A stretch of 42,737 bases of DNA from DATIRA01 sp964553405 (GTDB taxonomy: Bacteria; Pseudomonadota; Gammaproteobacteria; Steroidobacterales; Steroidobacteraceae), in the NCBI GenBank assembly GCA_964553405.1, contig CAZKLS010000012.1, positions 1 to 42,737 of the forward strand, read 5' to 3'. Below, piece after piece: positions 1 to 7,777 of this stretch. How positions within the stretch are numbered: position 1 is the first letter of the stretch; every line of letters starts with the position of its first letter. A program made the translations under genes and the position numbers. The notes below the pieces were generated by a model. It worked only from the letters and a program-made list of their open reading frames with translations. It made no database searches and had not been told where the DNA came from.

Positions 1-989
1 GGGCCGAGCAGCAGCAGCAAGGCCAGCGAGACCCACTCGGGAAACCCGAGGCGGTTGATGACCAGTCCGGCCAGCGCGAACAGCACTGCGACGCTGATCG
101 ATATGACGAAAATGCTGCGCACCCCGAAGCCGTTCCGCGTAAGCACGTGGTGGAAGTGCTGGTTGTCGGCCCGGAAAGGGGAGCGGCCAGCGATGATCCT
201 GCGGGTCGTGGACCACAGCAGTTCGAACAACGGCCAGGCGATCAGCCACAGCACGGTCACCGGCGGCAACACTGACGCCGGATCCTGCGTGAGTTCGATG
301 CAGACCAGCGCGACGAAGAAACCGAGGATCGTGCTGCCGGCATCGCCCATGAAGCAGCGCATGTGCTGGTTGAAATGCAGCGGTGCGTTGAAGATCAGGA
401 ACGCACTGACCGCCCCGATCATGATCATCGAATGGGCAAAGATCCCGGGCTGGCCGGCAAAAGCCGCGACCCCCGCCAGGACCAGGAAGGTCACCAGCGC
501 TACCCCGCCCGCGAGCCCGTCCATTCCGTCGAGCATGTTGAAGGCATTGATTGCCGACATGATCAGCAGCGACGTGAACGGAGCCGCCCAGATCCCGAGC
601 TCGATCTCCCCGAGCCCGAACGGGTCGCCCAGCGAGGTGACCAGCATGTCCGTGCCCAGGATGATCGGCAGCGTCGCGCCGAACTGCACGATCAGCCTGA
701 TCCAGGGCGACAGGTTGAAGCGGTCGTCCAGCATGCCGACGACCACCAGCAGCGTGCCGGCCAGCAGCAGGTGGCTGAATTCCCGACTGCCACCGATGGC
801 CAGCGACAGCCCGAAAACGATCCCGAGGAACATCGCGAGGCCGCCCATCAGCGGCACCTCGCCATGGTGAGTCTTGTGTCCACCCGGGCGGTCCACGAGA
901 TCCACGGCGTAGGCCAGCGGACGCAAAGCCACTATTGCCAGAAAGGTGACCAGGAAGGTCGCCCCGCCAGCGCCAGCAATTTGGTTCAT
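1..989 (-). CDS. WecA/MraY-family polyprenyl-phosphate sugar-1-phosphate transferase, 3' end cut by window edge
   Basis: A membrane enzyme that transfers a sugar-1-phosphate (in WecA, GlcNAc-1-P) from a UDP-sugar to undecaprenyl phosphate, the first step of lipid-linked glycan assembly. The ATG at 989-987 opens a frame that runs 329 codons and leaves the window without a stop. Family motifs are in the usual order: GHKTHHGEVPLMGG (residues 37-50), the acidic pair in VGMLDDRF (84-91), the NAFNMLDGMDGLAGG loop (148-162) and the HFHH histidines (278-281). About ten hydrophobic segments can be seen. It is the last gene of the polysaccharide locus, 136 bases after fcl, with a perfect TATAAT before it. 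The family is certain. Whether it serves this locus, another O-antigen or a teichoic-like polymer, and which sugar it uses, cannot be read from sequence. Confidence 0.9.
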   Translation of the reverse strand, partial: MNQIAGAGGATFLVTFLAIVALRPLAYAVDLVDRPGGHKTHHGEVPLMGGLAMFLGIVFGLSLAIGGSREFSHLLLAGTLLVVVGMLDDRFNLSPWIRLIVQFGATLPIILGTDMLVTSLGDPFGLGEIELGIWAAPFTSLLIMSAINAFNMLDGMDGLAGGVALVTFLVLAGVAAFAGQPGIFAHSMIMIGAVSAFLIFNAPLHFNQHMRCFMGDAGSTILGFFVALVCIELTQDPASVLPPVTVLWLIAWPLFELLWSTTRRIIAGRSPFRADNQHFHHVLTRNGFGVRSIFVISISVAVLFALAGLVINRLGFPEWVSLALLLLLG

Positions 990-1051
990 AGGATCCCTGA
1001 CAAGTCGGATATTCGCGCGTGAGATCCGTCGCACGGGCGCAACAATGGCCA

Positions 1052-1057
1052 ATTATA
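1052..1057 (-). promoter_or_regulatory. Candidate -10 box of the WecA-like gene
   Basis: The minus strand reads TATAAT here, about 60 bases before the ATG at 989, in the fcl to WecA-like gap. No good -35 hexamer is seen 16-18 bases upstream. The perfect -10 in G+C-rich DNA suggests this gene can be transcribed separately from gmd-fcl. Confidence 0.45.
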
Positions 1058-1125
1058 GCCTTTCTTGCAGTGCGTTACGGGTCGTTTGCAGGTTTGTGAA
1101 CCCCGCCCCCGCCCGGCCGCCGGAC

Positions 1126-2067
1126 TCAGGTGCGCAGGCTGTCCTGGTTCGCGACGAACCAGTCATAGGTGAGGCGGATTCCTTCCGGCAGACTGGTCGC
1201 GGGCGTCCAGCCCATGGCCCGGATCCGGGAAACGTCCAGCAGCTTGCGGGGGGTTCCGTCCGGCTTCGAGGAATCGAAGACCAGCCGACCCTGGAATCCC
1301 ACGATCCTGGCCACCAGTTCCGCCAGTTCCCGGATCGTGAGGTCCTCGCCGCAACCGATGTTGACGAGCTGCTCTCCGGAGTAGTTCTGCATCAGGAACA
1401 CGGCGGCCTCGGCGAGGTCGTCGACGTACAGGAATTCCCGCCGCGGCGTGCCGGTGCCCCAGATCACGATTTCCCGGTCATTGCGTTGCCGCGCCTCGTG
1501 AAACCGGCGGATCAGCGCCGGCAGCACATGCGAGTTCTCCAGGCTGAAGTTGTCGCCCGGGCCGTACAGGTTGGTCGGCATGGCTGAAATCGCGTCGAAG
1601 CCGTACTGGCGGCGATAGGCCTCGCACATCTTGATCCCGGCGATCTTCGCGATCGCGTAGCTCTCGTTGGTCGGCTCCAGCGGCCCGGTCAGCAGGTACT
1701 CCTCGCGCATCGGCTGCGGCGCGAGCTTCGGATAGATGCAGCTCGAGCCGAGGAACAGCAGCTTCCGGGTCCCGTGCCGCCGGGCGGAATCGATCACGTT
1801 GGTCTGGATCTGCAGATTGTCGCGGATGAAGTCCGCCGGATAGCTGTTGTTGGCCTGGATGCCACCCACCTTGGCCGCCGCCAGGAACACGTACTCGGGC
1901 CGTTCCGCCGCGAAGAACGCCTCCACCGCAGCCTGCGAGCACAGGTCGAGCTCGGCCCGGGTTCGCAACACCAGCCGCGCAAAGCCCGCGGCACGCAGTC
2001 GCCGCTCGATGGCCGAACCGACCAGGCCGTGGTGACCGGCGACGAAGACCGTCGCATCCCTATTCAT
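1126..2067 (-). CDS. fcl: GDP-L-fucose synthase
   Basis: Converts GDP-4-keto-6-deoxymannose to GDP-L-fucose (epimerase and NADPH-dependent reductase) in the cytoplasm, the step after Gmd. The product is 313 aa, as usual. It is a short-chain dehydrogenase/reductase with the nucleotide motif GHHGLVGSA (residues 11-19), a serine-rich LGSSCIYP stretch and the catalytic pair in YAIAK. I chose the ATG at 2067, which overlaps the gmd stop by 8 bases and suits coupled translation. A TTG three codons upstream (2076) is possible but less likely. The gmd-fcl pair is the classic GDP-fucose module. Confidence 0.95.
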   Translation of the reverse strand: MNRDATVFVAGHHGLVGSAIERRLRAAGFARLVLRTRAELDLCSQAAVEAFFAAERPEYVFLAAAKVGGIQANNSYPADFIRDNLQIQTNVIDSARRHGTRKLLFLGSSCIYPKLAPQPMREEYLLTGPLEPTNESYAIAKIAGIKMCEAYRRQYGFDAISAMPTNLYGPGDNFSLENSHVLPALIRRFHEARQRNDREIVIWGTGTPRREFLYVDDLAEAAVFLMQNYSGEQLVNIGCGEDLTIRELAELVARIVGFQGRLVFDSSKPDGTPRKLLDVSRIRAMGWTPATSLPEGIRLTYDWFVANQDSLRT

Positions 2068-3148
2068 GGTAGGCAAAGGTCTTGAAGCCCTCGCGGCGGA
2101 TCATCGCGTCCCGCCGGGCCGCCTCCAGGTCGGCTTCGACCATCTCGGCCACCAGTTGCTCGAAGCCGATCTTCGGCTCCCAGCCGAGCAGCCTGCGGGC
2201 CTTGCTCGCGTCGCCGAGCAGCGTGTCGACCTCGGTGGGCCGGAAGTACTTCGGGTCGATGCGTACCACGACGTTGCCGGTCTCCCGGTCCACCCCCTGC
2301 TCCTCGACGCCCTCCCCGGTCCATTCGATGCGCATGCCGAGCCCGCGTCCCGCAGCCTCGATGAACTCGCGAACCGAGTGCTGCTCACCGGTCGCAATCA
2401 CGAAGTCGTCGGCGGTCTGCTGCTGCAGCATCAGCCACTGGGCCACGACGTAGTCGCGCGCGTGGCCCCAGTCACGCAGCGCATCGAGATTTCCGAGGTA
2501 CACGCACTGCTGCAGGCCCTCCCGGATGCGCGCGAGACCCCGCGTGATCTTCCGCGTCACGAACGTCTCGCCGCGGACGGCCGACTCGTGGTTGAACAGA
2601 ATGCCGCTGCAGGCGTACATCCCGTAGGCCTCGCGGTAATTGACCGTGATCCAGTGCGCGTAGACCTTCGCCGCACCGTAAGGCGAGCGCGGATAGAACG
2701 GCGTCGTCTCGGTCTGCGGCACCTCCTGGACCTTGCCGTACATCTCCGAGGTCGAGGCCTGGTAGAAGCGGGTCTTGTTCTCCAGCCGCAGGATCCTGAT
2801 GGCCTCGAGCAGTCTCAGCGTGCCGAGCGCGTCGGCGTTCGCCGTGTATTCAGGGGTCTCGAACGAGACCGCGACGTGGCTCTGGGCCGCGAGGTTGTAG
2901 ATCTCGTCGGGCTGAACCTGCTCGATCACCCTGATCAGGTTGGTCGCATCAGTGAGATCGCCGTAATGCAGGAACATCCGGACGCCGGACTCGTGCGGGT
3001 CGCGATAGAGGTGGTCGATCCTGTCCGTGTTGAACGACGAGGCCCGGCGCTTGATGCCGTGCACCTCGTAACCCTTCTCGAGCAGCAACTCGGCCAGGTA
3101 GGCGCCGTCCTGCCCCGTGATGCCGGTGATGAGCGCTCGTCGGGTCAC
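2060..3148 (-). CDS. gmd: GDP-mannose 4,6-dehydratase
   Basis: Turns GDP-D-mannose into GDP-4-keto-6-deoxy-D-mannose using bound NADP, the committed step to GDP-L-fucose. The product is 362 aa, full length for the family. The start MTRRALITGITGQDGAYLAE carries the GITGQDG nucleotide-binding loop, followed by GIKRRASSFNT and the catalytic STSEMYG and YGAAKVYAHW segments. The start is a GTG at 3148-3146 with GGAGGA only three bases before it, a short spacing. It is followed directly by fcl with an 8-base overlap. The enzymes that make GDP-mannose are not in this window, but pgi (18220-19860) supplies or interconverts the fructose-6-phosphate they need. Confidence 0.97.
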   Translation of the reverse strand: MTRRALITGITGQDGAYLAELLLEKGYEVHGIKRRASSFNTDRIDHLYRDPHESGVRMFLHYGDLTDATNLIRVIEQVQPDEIYNLAAQSHVAVSFETPEYTANADALGTLRLLEAIRILRLENKTRFYQASTSEMYGKVQEVPQTETTPFYPRSPYGAAKVYAHWITVNYREAYGMYACSGILFNHESAVRGETFVTRKITRGLARIREGLQQCVYLGNLDALRDWGHARDYVVAQWLMLQQQTADDFVIATGEQHSVREFIEAAGRGLGMRIEWTGEGVEEQGVDRETGNVVVRIDPKYFRPTEVDTLLGDASKARRLLGWEPKIGFEQLVAEMVEADLEAARRDAMIRREGFKTFAYHE

Positions 3149-3187
3149 GTGTCCTCCGGGCGGGATCGCCCAAGCAAATGGTCGCGG

Positions 3188-3193
3188 ATTCTA
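3188..3193 (-). promoter_or_regulatory. Candidate -10 box before gmd
   Basis: The minus strand reads TAGAAT (5 of 6 matches to TATAAT) about 40 bases before the gmd GTG, inside the 83-base gap after the GT2 gene. No convincing -35 is visible. It lies just downstream of the hairpin at 3203-3220. Confidence 0.35.
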
Positions 3194-3202
3194 GCGGATA
3201 GC

Positions 3203-3220
3203 CGGGGTCGGCGCACCCCG
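3203..3220 (-). terminator. Short hairpin between the GT2 gene and gmd, no U-tract
   Basis: An inverted repeat CGGGGT / ACCCCG encloses a 6-base loop, 12 bases after the GT2 stop codon. It lacks a T-run, so it would be a weak or factor-dependent terminator at best. With the -10-like box that follows it may mark a transcription-unit boundary within the locus. Confidence 0.3.
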
Positions 3221-3231
3221 ACGGCCGGCCT

Positions 3232-3999
3232 TCAGACCCGCAGCCTCGCGGGTCTGCGGATCAGCTCCATGGCCTTCTCCGGAAACCGCAGGCAGAGCAT
3301 CGCCATGTTGGTGGCGATGTCGTTCTGGCGACAGGCCCGCAGGATCTCGCGATTGATGATCATCGTGCTGCGGATGCCGCGAGTGCTCGCCCCGCCGGTG
3401 CGCATCGTGACGAACACGCGTGGCACGTACGCGAAGTCGACCTGGCCGCGTCCGAACAGGCGCGCCGCGAGCTCGAAGTCCCCGGCGATGCGGTAGCTCG
3501 TATCGAAGGCTCCGTACTTCTCGAACAGGCTGCGGCGCAGAAACAGCGACGGGTGCGCGGGCATCCAACCGTAACGGAGCCGCCGCGGCGTGAACGTCGC
3601 CGAGGAGTAGTGCCTGACGACCTTGCCGGGATCCTCCGGGCGCACGAATGCAACGTCGCCGAATACAGCTCCCGGATTTCCGCGCCGGAAGGCCTCGTGG
3701 ACCCACTGCAGGACGTCGGGCCCCGCGTAGTAGTCGTCGGCGTTCAGGAACGCGACGACGTCCCCGGTCGCGAGCCGCAGGCCCTTGTTGAATGCATCGT
3801 AGATGCCGGAGTCACGCTCCGAGACCAGGTGAGCGAGAGCGGCCGAATGCCGTCTGACGACATCCAGCGTTCCGTCGGTGGACAGCCCGTCGACGACGAT
3901 GTGCTCGTAATCGCGGTACGTCTGCTGCTGTACCGACCGCAGTGCCGATTCAACCGTGCCTGCGGCGTTGCGCACCGCGGTGATGATCGAGATTTTCAC
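3232..3999 (-). CDS. Glycosyltransferase, family 2 (GT-A fold)
   Basis: Probably adds one sugar of the repeat unit to the lipid-linked acceptor at the cytoplasmic membrane face. 255 aa. The GT2 start MKISIITAVRNAAGTVESAL is followed by VVDGLSTDGT (35-44) and the metal/nucleotide acidic motif in FLNADDYYAG (D88, D89). The overall pattern resembles colanic-acid-type GT2 enzymes (WcaE-like). The ATG at 3999 overlaps the upstream GT4 stop by four bases (ATGA), so the two are translationally coupled. Donor and linkage cannot be told. Given gmd-fcl immediately downstream, a fucosyl or mannosyl donor is possible, but this is inference. Confidence 0.9.
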   Translation of the reverse strand: MKISIITAVRNAAGTVESALRSVQQQTYRDYEHIVVDGLSTDGTLDVVRRHSAALAHLVSERDSGIYDAFNKGLRLATGDVVAFLNADDYYAGPDVLQWVHEAFRRGNPGAVFGDVAFVRPEDPGKVVRHYSSATFTPRRLRYGWMPAHPSLFLRRSLFEKYGAFDTSYRIAGDFELAARLFGRGQVDFAYVPRVFVTMRTGGASTRGIRSTMIINREILRACRQNDIATNMAMLCLRFPEKAMELIRRPARLRV

Positions 4000-5192
4000 G
4001 CGCCGCCCCGCCCGCCCCGCTGCGCGAGGACGCCCTGGTATATGTCCATCAGCAGGCCGAAATTCCGCTCCGGAGTGAACAGCGCCTCGTACCTGCGCCG
4101 TGCCCGCTGCCGGAAATCGCGCAGGCGCACGGGATCCCCCAGCGCCTGGCGCACGGTCGCCGCCAGCGCGGCGGCATTGCCCGGCTCGTACATGAACCCG
4201 GTCTCGCCGTCAGCGACGATCTCGACCAGGCTGCCGATCCGCGAGCACACGACTGGCGTGCCCATCGCGTAGGCCTCTACGATCACCAGCGGAAACCCCT
4301 CGTACCACTCGGAAGTGACGACCTCGAGGTCCGCCTGGGCGATGATCTCCATGACGCGCTCGCGCGGCTGCAGCCCGAGCAACTGCACCGGCAGGTCGTG
4401 CGCCGCGATCTCGCGTTCCATCACGCCGCGCAGCGGCCCCTCCCCCACGACCAGCAGCGGCACGTCACGGAGCTGCCGCCACGCCTCGAGCAGCGTCATC
4501 ACGCCCTTCTCGACCGACAGCCTGCCCGCGTAGACGACGTAGCCGCCGCCGCCCTGTCCTGGCGAACGGTCTGCCTCGACGAAATTCGGCTTGACGACGA
4601 TTCTCTCCGCCGGCAGTCCGCCGTCCGCGAACTTGCCAGCCGCAAAACGCGTCAGCGCCACGTAGCGATCCACCAGCTGCAGGTAGATGCCGCGGTCGCG
4701 ACTGCGGTCGATCATCCAGGCGACTGCGGTGGAGCCGACCGAGGAGCCTCGATAGCAGCGGTGGAGCACGCCGGGCCACGGCGAGCGGCCGAGGCACTTC
4801 TCGCAGGTGAATCCGTCCCGGTACAGCGTCGCGGCCGCGCAGACGAAGCGGTAGTTGTGCAGCGTCTGGACCACCGGCACGCCCTCGTCCCGGCAGGCCG
4901 CGTATGCGCTCGGCGATATCAGCGGGAACGTATTGTGGAAGTGCGCGATGTCCGGCCGGCTCTGGCGCAGCAACCCGACCAGCTCCTCGTACACCTGGCG
5001 CGACCAGGACATGGTCAGCGCGGTGCGAAGCATCTCCAGCGGATTGCTGCGGTCCACGTCGTCGTTGGAGCGTTCGAAGGCGACGACGTCGACGTCACGG
5101 GACTCCAGCAGCGCACGCTCCTGCCGGAAGGCGTTGTCCTCACCGCCGGGAGCGCCGGAACGGTAGAAGTTGTGCGCGAGCAGCACTCTCAT
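3996..5192 (-). CDS. Glycosyltransferase, family 4 (GT-B fold)
   Basis: A retaining GT-B transferase of 398 aa, expected to extend the lipid-linked oligosaccharide. The N-terminal half opens with MRVLLAHNFYRSGAPGGED, the glycine-rich acceptor loop. The C-terminal half has the nucleotide-sugar motif SEWYEGFPLVIVEAYAMGTP, with the EX7E pair of GT4 intact. Between them is a cysteine-rich insert around GFTCEKCLGRSPWPGVLHRC, with an LHNYRFVCAAA stretch before it, as seen in a subset of GT4 proteins; it could bind a metal. The ATG lies 19 bases after the preceding GT4 stop. Donor and acceptor are unknown. Confidence 0.9.
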   Translation of the reverse strand: MRVLLAHNFYRSGAPGGEDNAFRQERALLESRDVDVVAFERSNDDVDRSNPLEMLRTALTMSWSRQVYEELVGLLRQSRPDIAHFHNTFPLISPSAYAACRDEGVPVVQTLHNYRFVCAAATLYRDGFTCEKCLGRSPWPGVLHRCYRGSSVGSTAVAWMIDRSRDRGIYLQLVDRYVALTRFAAGKFADGGLPAERIVVKPNFVEADRSPGQGGGGYVVYAGRLSVEKGVMTLLEAWRQLRDVPLLVVGEGPLRGVMEREIAAHDLPVQLLGLQPRERVMEIIAQADLEVVTSEWYEGFPLVIVEAYAMGTPVVCSRIGSLVEIVADGETGFMYEPGNAAALAATVRQALGDPVRLRDFRQRARRRYEALFTPERNFGLLMDIYQGVLAQRGGRGGA

Positions 5193-5211
5193 GTCGGCCC
5201 CGCCACGCCGC

Positions 5212-6399
5212 TCACGCGGCCCGCCGCAAGCTGCTCAGCACCCGGTCGACGCGGTCCTGCAGCGCATCGTCGGAGAAATCGTGCTGCATCACCTGCTGAG
5301 CCGCCGCGCCGAGGCCACGGCCGAAGACGGGGTCGACGATCAGCCGCAGGATGCCCCGTGCGAACCCCGTCGCGTCATTGGCGACGATGCAGCTCTGCTC
5401 GGCCCGCAGCCCGGTACCCTCCACGCCGGCCACCGTCGATACGATCGGCAGGCCGAAACTGGCCGCATCCAGCGTCTTCAGCTTGATGCCGCCGCGCTGG
5501 CGCTCTGGATTCACGAAGATGCTGGCGTCGCGCAGGAAAGGCCCGATGTCGGGGACATCGGCCGCGACCCGGATCGAGTCCGAGGCCCGCACGTACGGCA
5601 GCAGACGGCTCGCTCCCTTGCCCACGATCTCCAGCCGGGCACTTGGAAAGCGGTCGAGCACCGCGGGCCACACTTCGCGCACCAGCCACAGCGCGTTGAG
5701 AAACTTCGCGTGCCAGAGGTAGCTGCCGACCAGCAGCACGCGCCGCGCATCGAGCGGTGGCTTCTCCGCCGTCGCGTGGCGCGGCACCGCCGGTGGAATC
5801 ACCTGCACGGCGGCGCTCGGGCTCAGTTCCCGCAGGCGCCGCGCATCCTCGGCCGTCAACGCGATCGTGAGGTCGGCAGCCTCGACGACACGGCGTTCGA
5901 GCCGGATCGTCTTCTGGCCCTCGCGCGCCAGCGCGAACTTCAGCAACGGATTGGTCTCGATCTGCACCGTGCTCGCATACGCCTCATACTCGGCGTTGTG
6001 CGCCACGTACACGGTACGCACGCCGGCGGCCACGTCCAGCTGCGGCAGCAGGGCCGCGACCCGCAGATGGTTGAAGAACACGACGTCGGCGTGACTGCGG
6101 CTCAACAACGCCCGCAGCCTCGGCAGAGACAGGTCGGACAGCCGCTGCTCCAGCAGCGACTTGCTGCCGACCAGCGCCCTGAGGCGGGCAAGGCGCTGTG
6201 GCGGTGCCCCGCCCCCGAGGTTCGGTTCCTCGAGCAGGCGGGCGCCCGCCGCCATTGCCGGATCCCACCCGCCGGGCCTCAGCGTAAGCACTTCCACGTC
6301 TGCCCGACGCGTCAGCGCCTGCAGCAGCTGCGCGGTCACGAGCTGGTCGCCGGCGAGCGGCGCGGCCAGCGGAGCATCGGTGATCAGCAGTACCTTCAT
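5212..6399 (-). CDS. Glycosyltransferase, GT4-like, with atypical donor motif
   Basis: A GT-B-type transferase of 395 aa. It starts MKVLLITDAPLAAPLAGDQL, an N-terminal loop common in group 1 transferases that act on sugar-lipid acceptors. Later come VLLVGSYLWHAKFLNAL and the donor-site region GGIKLKTLDAASFGLPIV. At that place canonical GT4 enzymes have E-x7-E; here the first glutamate is absent and the second is an aspartate (TLDAASFGLP), so the donor contact may differ. The gene lies 12 bases after the polymerase coding region and 19 before the next transferase, inside the same tight run. Donor unknown. Confidence 0.85.
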   Translation of the reverse strand: MKVLLITDAPLAAPLAGDQLVTAQLLQALTRRADVEVLTLRPGGWDPAMAAGARLLEEPNLGGGAPPQRLARLRALVGSKSLLEQRLSDLSLPRLRALLSRSHADVVFFNHLRVAALLPQLDVAAGVRTVYVAHNAEYEAYASTVQIETNPLLKFALAREGQKTIRLERRVVEAADLTIALTAEDARRLRELSPSAAVQVIPPAVPRHATAEKPPLDARRVLLVGSYLWHAKFLNALWLVREVWPAVLDRFPSARLEIVGKGASRLLPYVRASDSIRVAADVPDIGPFLRDASIFVNPERQRGGIKLKTLDAASFGLPIVSTVAGVEGTGLRAEQSCIVANDATGFARGILRLIVDPVFGRGLGAAAQQVMQHDFSDDALQDRVDRVLSSLRRAA

Positions 6400-6409
6400 T
6401 GGGAGAGAT

Positions 6410-7777
6410 TCAACCGGCCAGCGATCCGGCCTGCAAATGGGGTCTTCCGGGCAGGATCCGCGCCGGCACGAACCTGAGCTTGAGCGGACCGATGTCGTCG
6501 AGGTGACGGACGACGGCCAGTATCACGGCAATGTAGCTCCAGAAGTACGGACCGTGCATTGCACCCATCGTCTGCGCGAATCCCAGGATCGCCAGGAAGG
6601 CCAGCATTCGCCTGCGCACTCCGAGCGCAGTCATCCAGCGCCCCGTGAACCAGAGCACCAGCACGCCGCCCAGCAGCCCGAAATTGATCCAGTGCAGCCA
6701 GAATGCGTTGGTGATCAGGTTCGCGACGGTCATGTGCTCGCCGGAGATCAGCGGATCCGCGAACTTCGCGAGTCCAAAGAGCGTGTAGGCGTCGATGATG
6801 ATGTCCGCGATCGCCTCGGTGCCGCTGATGCCCGCACCCCACATCGGGCTCATCTGCAGCGTCTGGCCGGCCACCAGCACCGGCGCGGCGAGACGGATCA
6901 GCGAGCTGGGCTCCGCACCGGCGAGGACCACCTGCGCGCGCGCTGCGAGCAGCGGCACGATCACGACGCTGCCCAGCGCGACCAGCGTCACGAGCCCGGT
7001 CCACTTGAGCGGCCGGCTCAGTGGAACGGGGGCGCCGGCCAGCGGCCGCCCGAACAGCAGCAGCAGCACCAGCAGCGGAACGACCAGCAGCACGATCGGA
7101 CTGCGTATCAGCCACATCCCCGCCACCATCAGCAGCAATGACATCGCGTACCGGTAGTGGGACGCGGACGTCGCCGCCCAACCGAAAACGGACAGCACGA
7201 AGAACTTCGCGACGTCGGACGGCTCCGAGGTGAACAGACGCGGTCTGAGGATGCCGGCGATCTCGATGTCGCGCGACAGCCACTCGTTGCTCGCCGAAAC
7301 GAAGACGACTCGCCGGAAGGCATTCGATACTGCGCGAAGGCCTCCGAAATTCTCCAGCACGCAGCCAGCGAGAATCGCGAGGCTGAAGCCACCGAACAGC
7401 CTGGCAAGCTCGCGGCGCGGCCAGTGCGAAAGCTCGAGCACGAGCGCGTAGGCGCACAGGATGGACCAGCCCCACTGCGCCAGGCCCTTCAGTCGTGCAC
7501 CTAGAAAATCTCCCGCCTGCGGGGCCAGCAGCACGGACAGCAGGCCGACCGACAGCAGCCCCAGCATCGGATAGACGTGCCGGACGCGAATGCGGCCCAG
7601 GTTGGCCGCCAGCAGCAACGGCACGGTCAGCAGCATCGTCGCCGCCGGAAACTCGAAGCTCCCCAGTCCCCGCAGCGGTACGGCAACGTACACGCCGACG
7701 AGGTGCAGCACGACAAGCAGGAAGCGGGTCGCGTCCAGTCGTGGTTCCGCCGACGACCTGGACACCGGAGTGCTCAT
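6410..7777 (-). CDS. O-antigen/capsule polymerase, Wzy-like membrane protein
   Basis: 455 aa, with about ten to twelve hydrophobic segments and little else, as expected for Wzy, which joins lipid-linked repeat units at the outer face of the inner membrane. It starts MSTPVSRSSAEPRLDATRFL (ATG at 7777-7775), overlapping the upstream transferase stop by four bases (ATGA). A large periplasmic loop lies between GAEPSSLIRLAAPVL and ISGEHMTVANLI and contains the GAGISGTEA stretch, matching the position of the catalytic loop in Wzy_C/O-antigen ligase proteins. Primary sequence is poorly conserved in this family. The call rests on topology and on sitting between glycosyltransferases and next to a flippase. 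A WaaL-type ligase is the main alternative. Confidence 0.75.
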   Translation of the reverse strand: MSTPVSRSSAEPRLDATRFLLVVLHLVGVYVAVPLRGLGSFEFPAATMLLTVPLLLAANLGRIRVRHVYPMLGLLSVGLLSVLLAPQAGDFLGARLKGLAQWGWSILCAYALVLELSHWPRRELARLFGGFSLAILAGCVLENFGGLRAVSNAFRRVVFVSASNEWLSRDIEIAGILRPRLFTSEPSDVAKFFVLSVFGWAATSASHYRYAMSLLLMVAGMWLIRSPIVLLVVPLLVLLLLFGRPLAGAPVPLSRPLKWTGLVTLVALGSVVIVPLLAARAQVVLAGAEPSSLIRLAAPVLVAGQTLQMSPMWGAGISGTEAIADIIIDAYTLFGLAKFADPLISGEHMTVANLITNAFWLHWINFGLLGGVLVLWFTGRWMTALGVRRRMLAFLAILGFAQTMGAMHGPYFWSYIAVILAVVRHLDDIGPLKLRFVPARILPGRPHLQAGSLAG

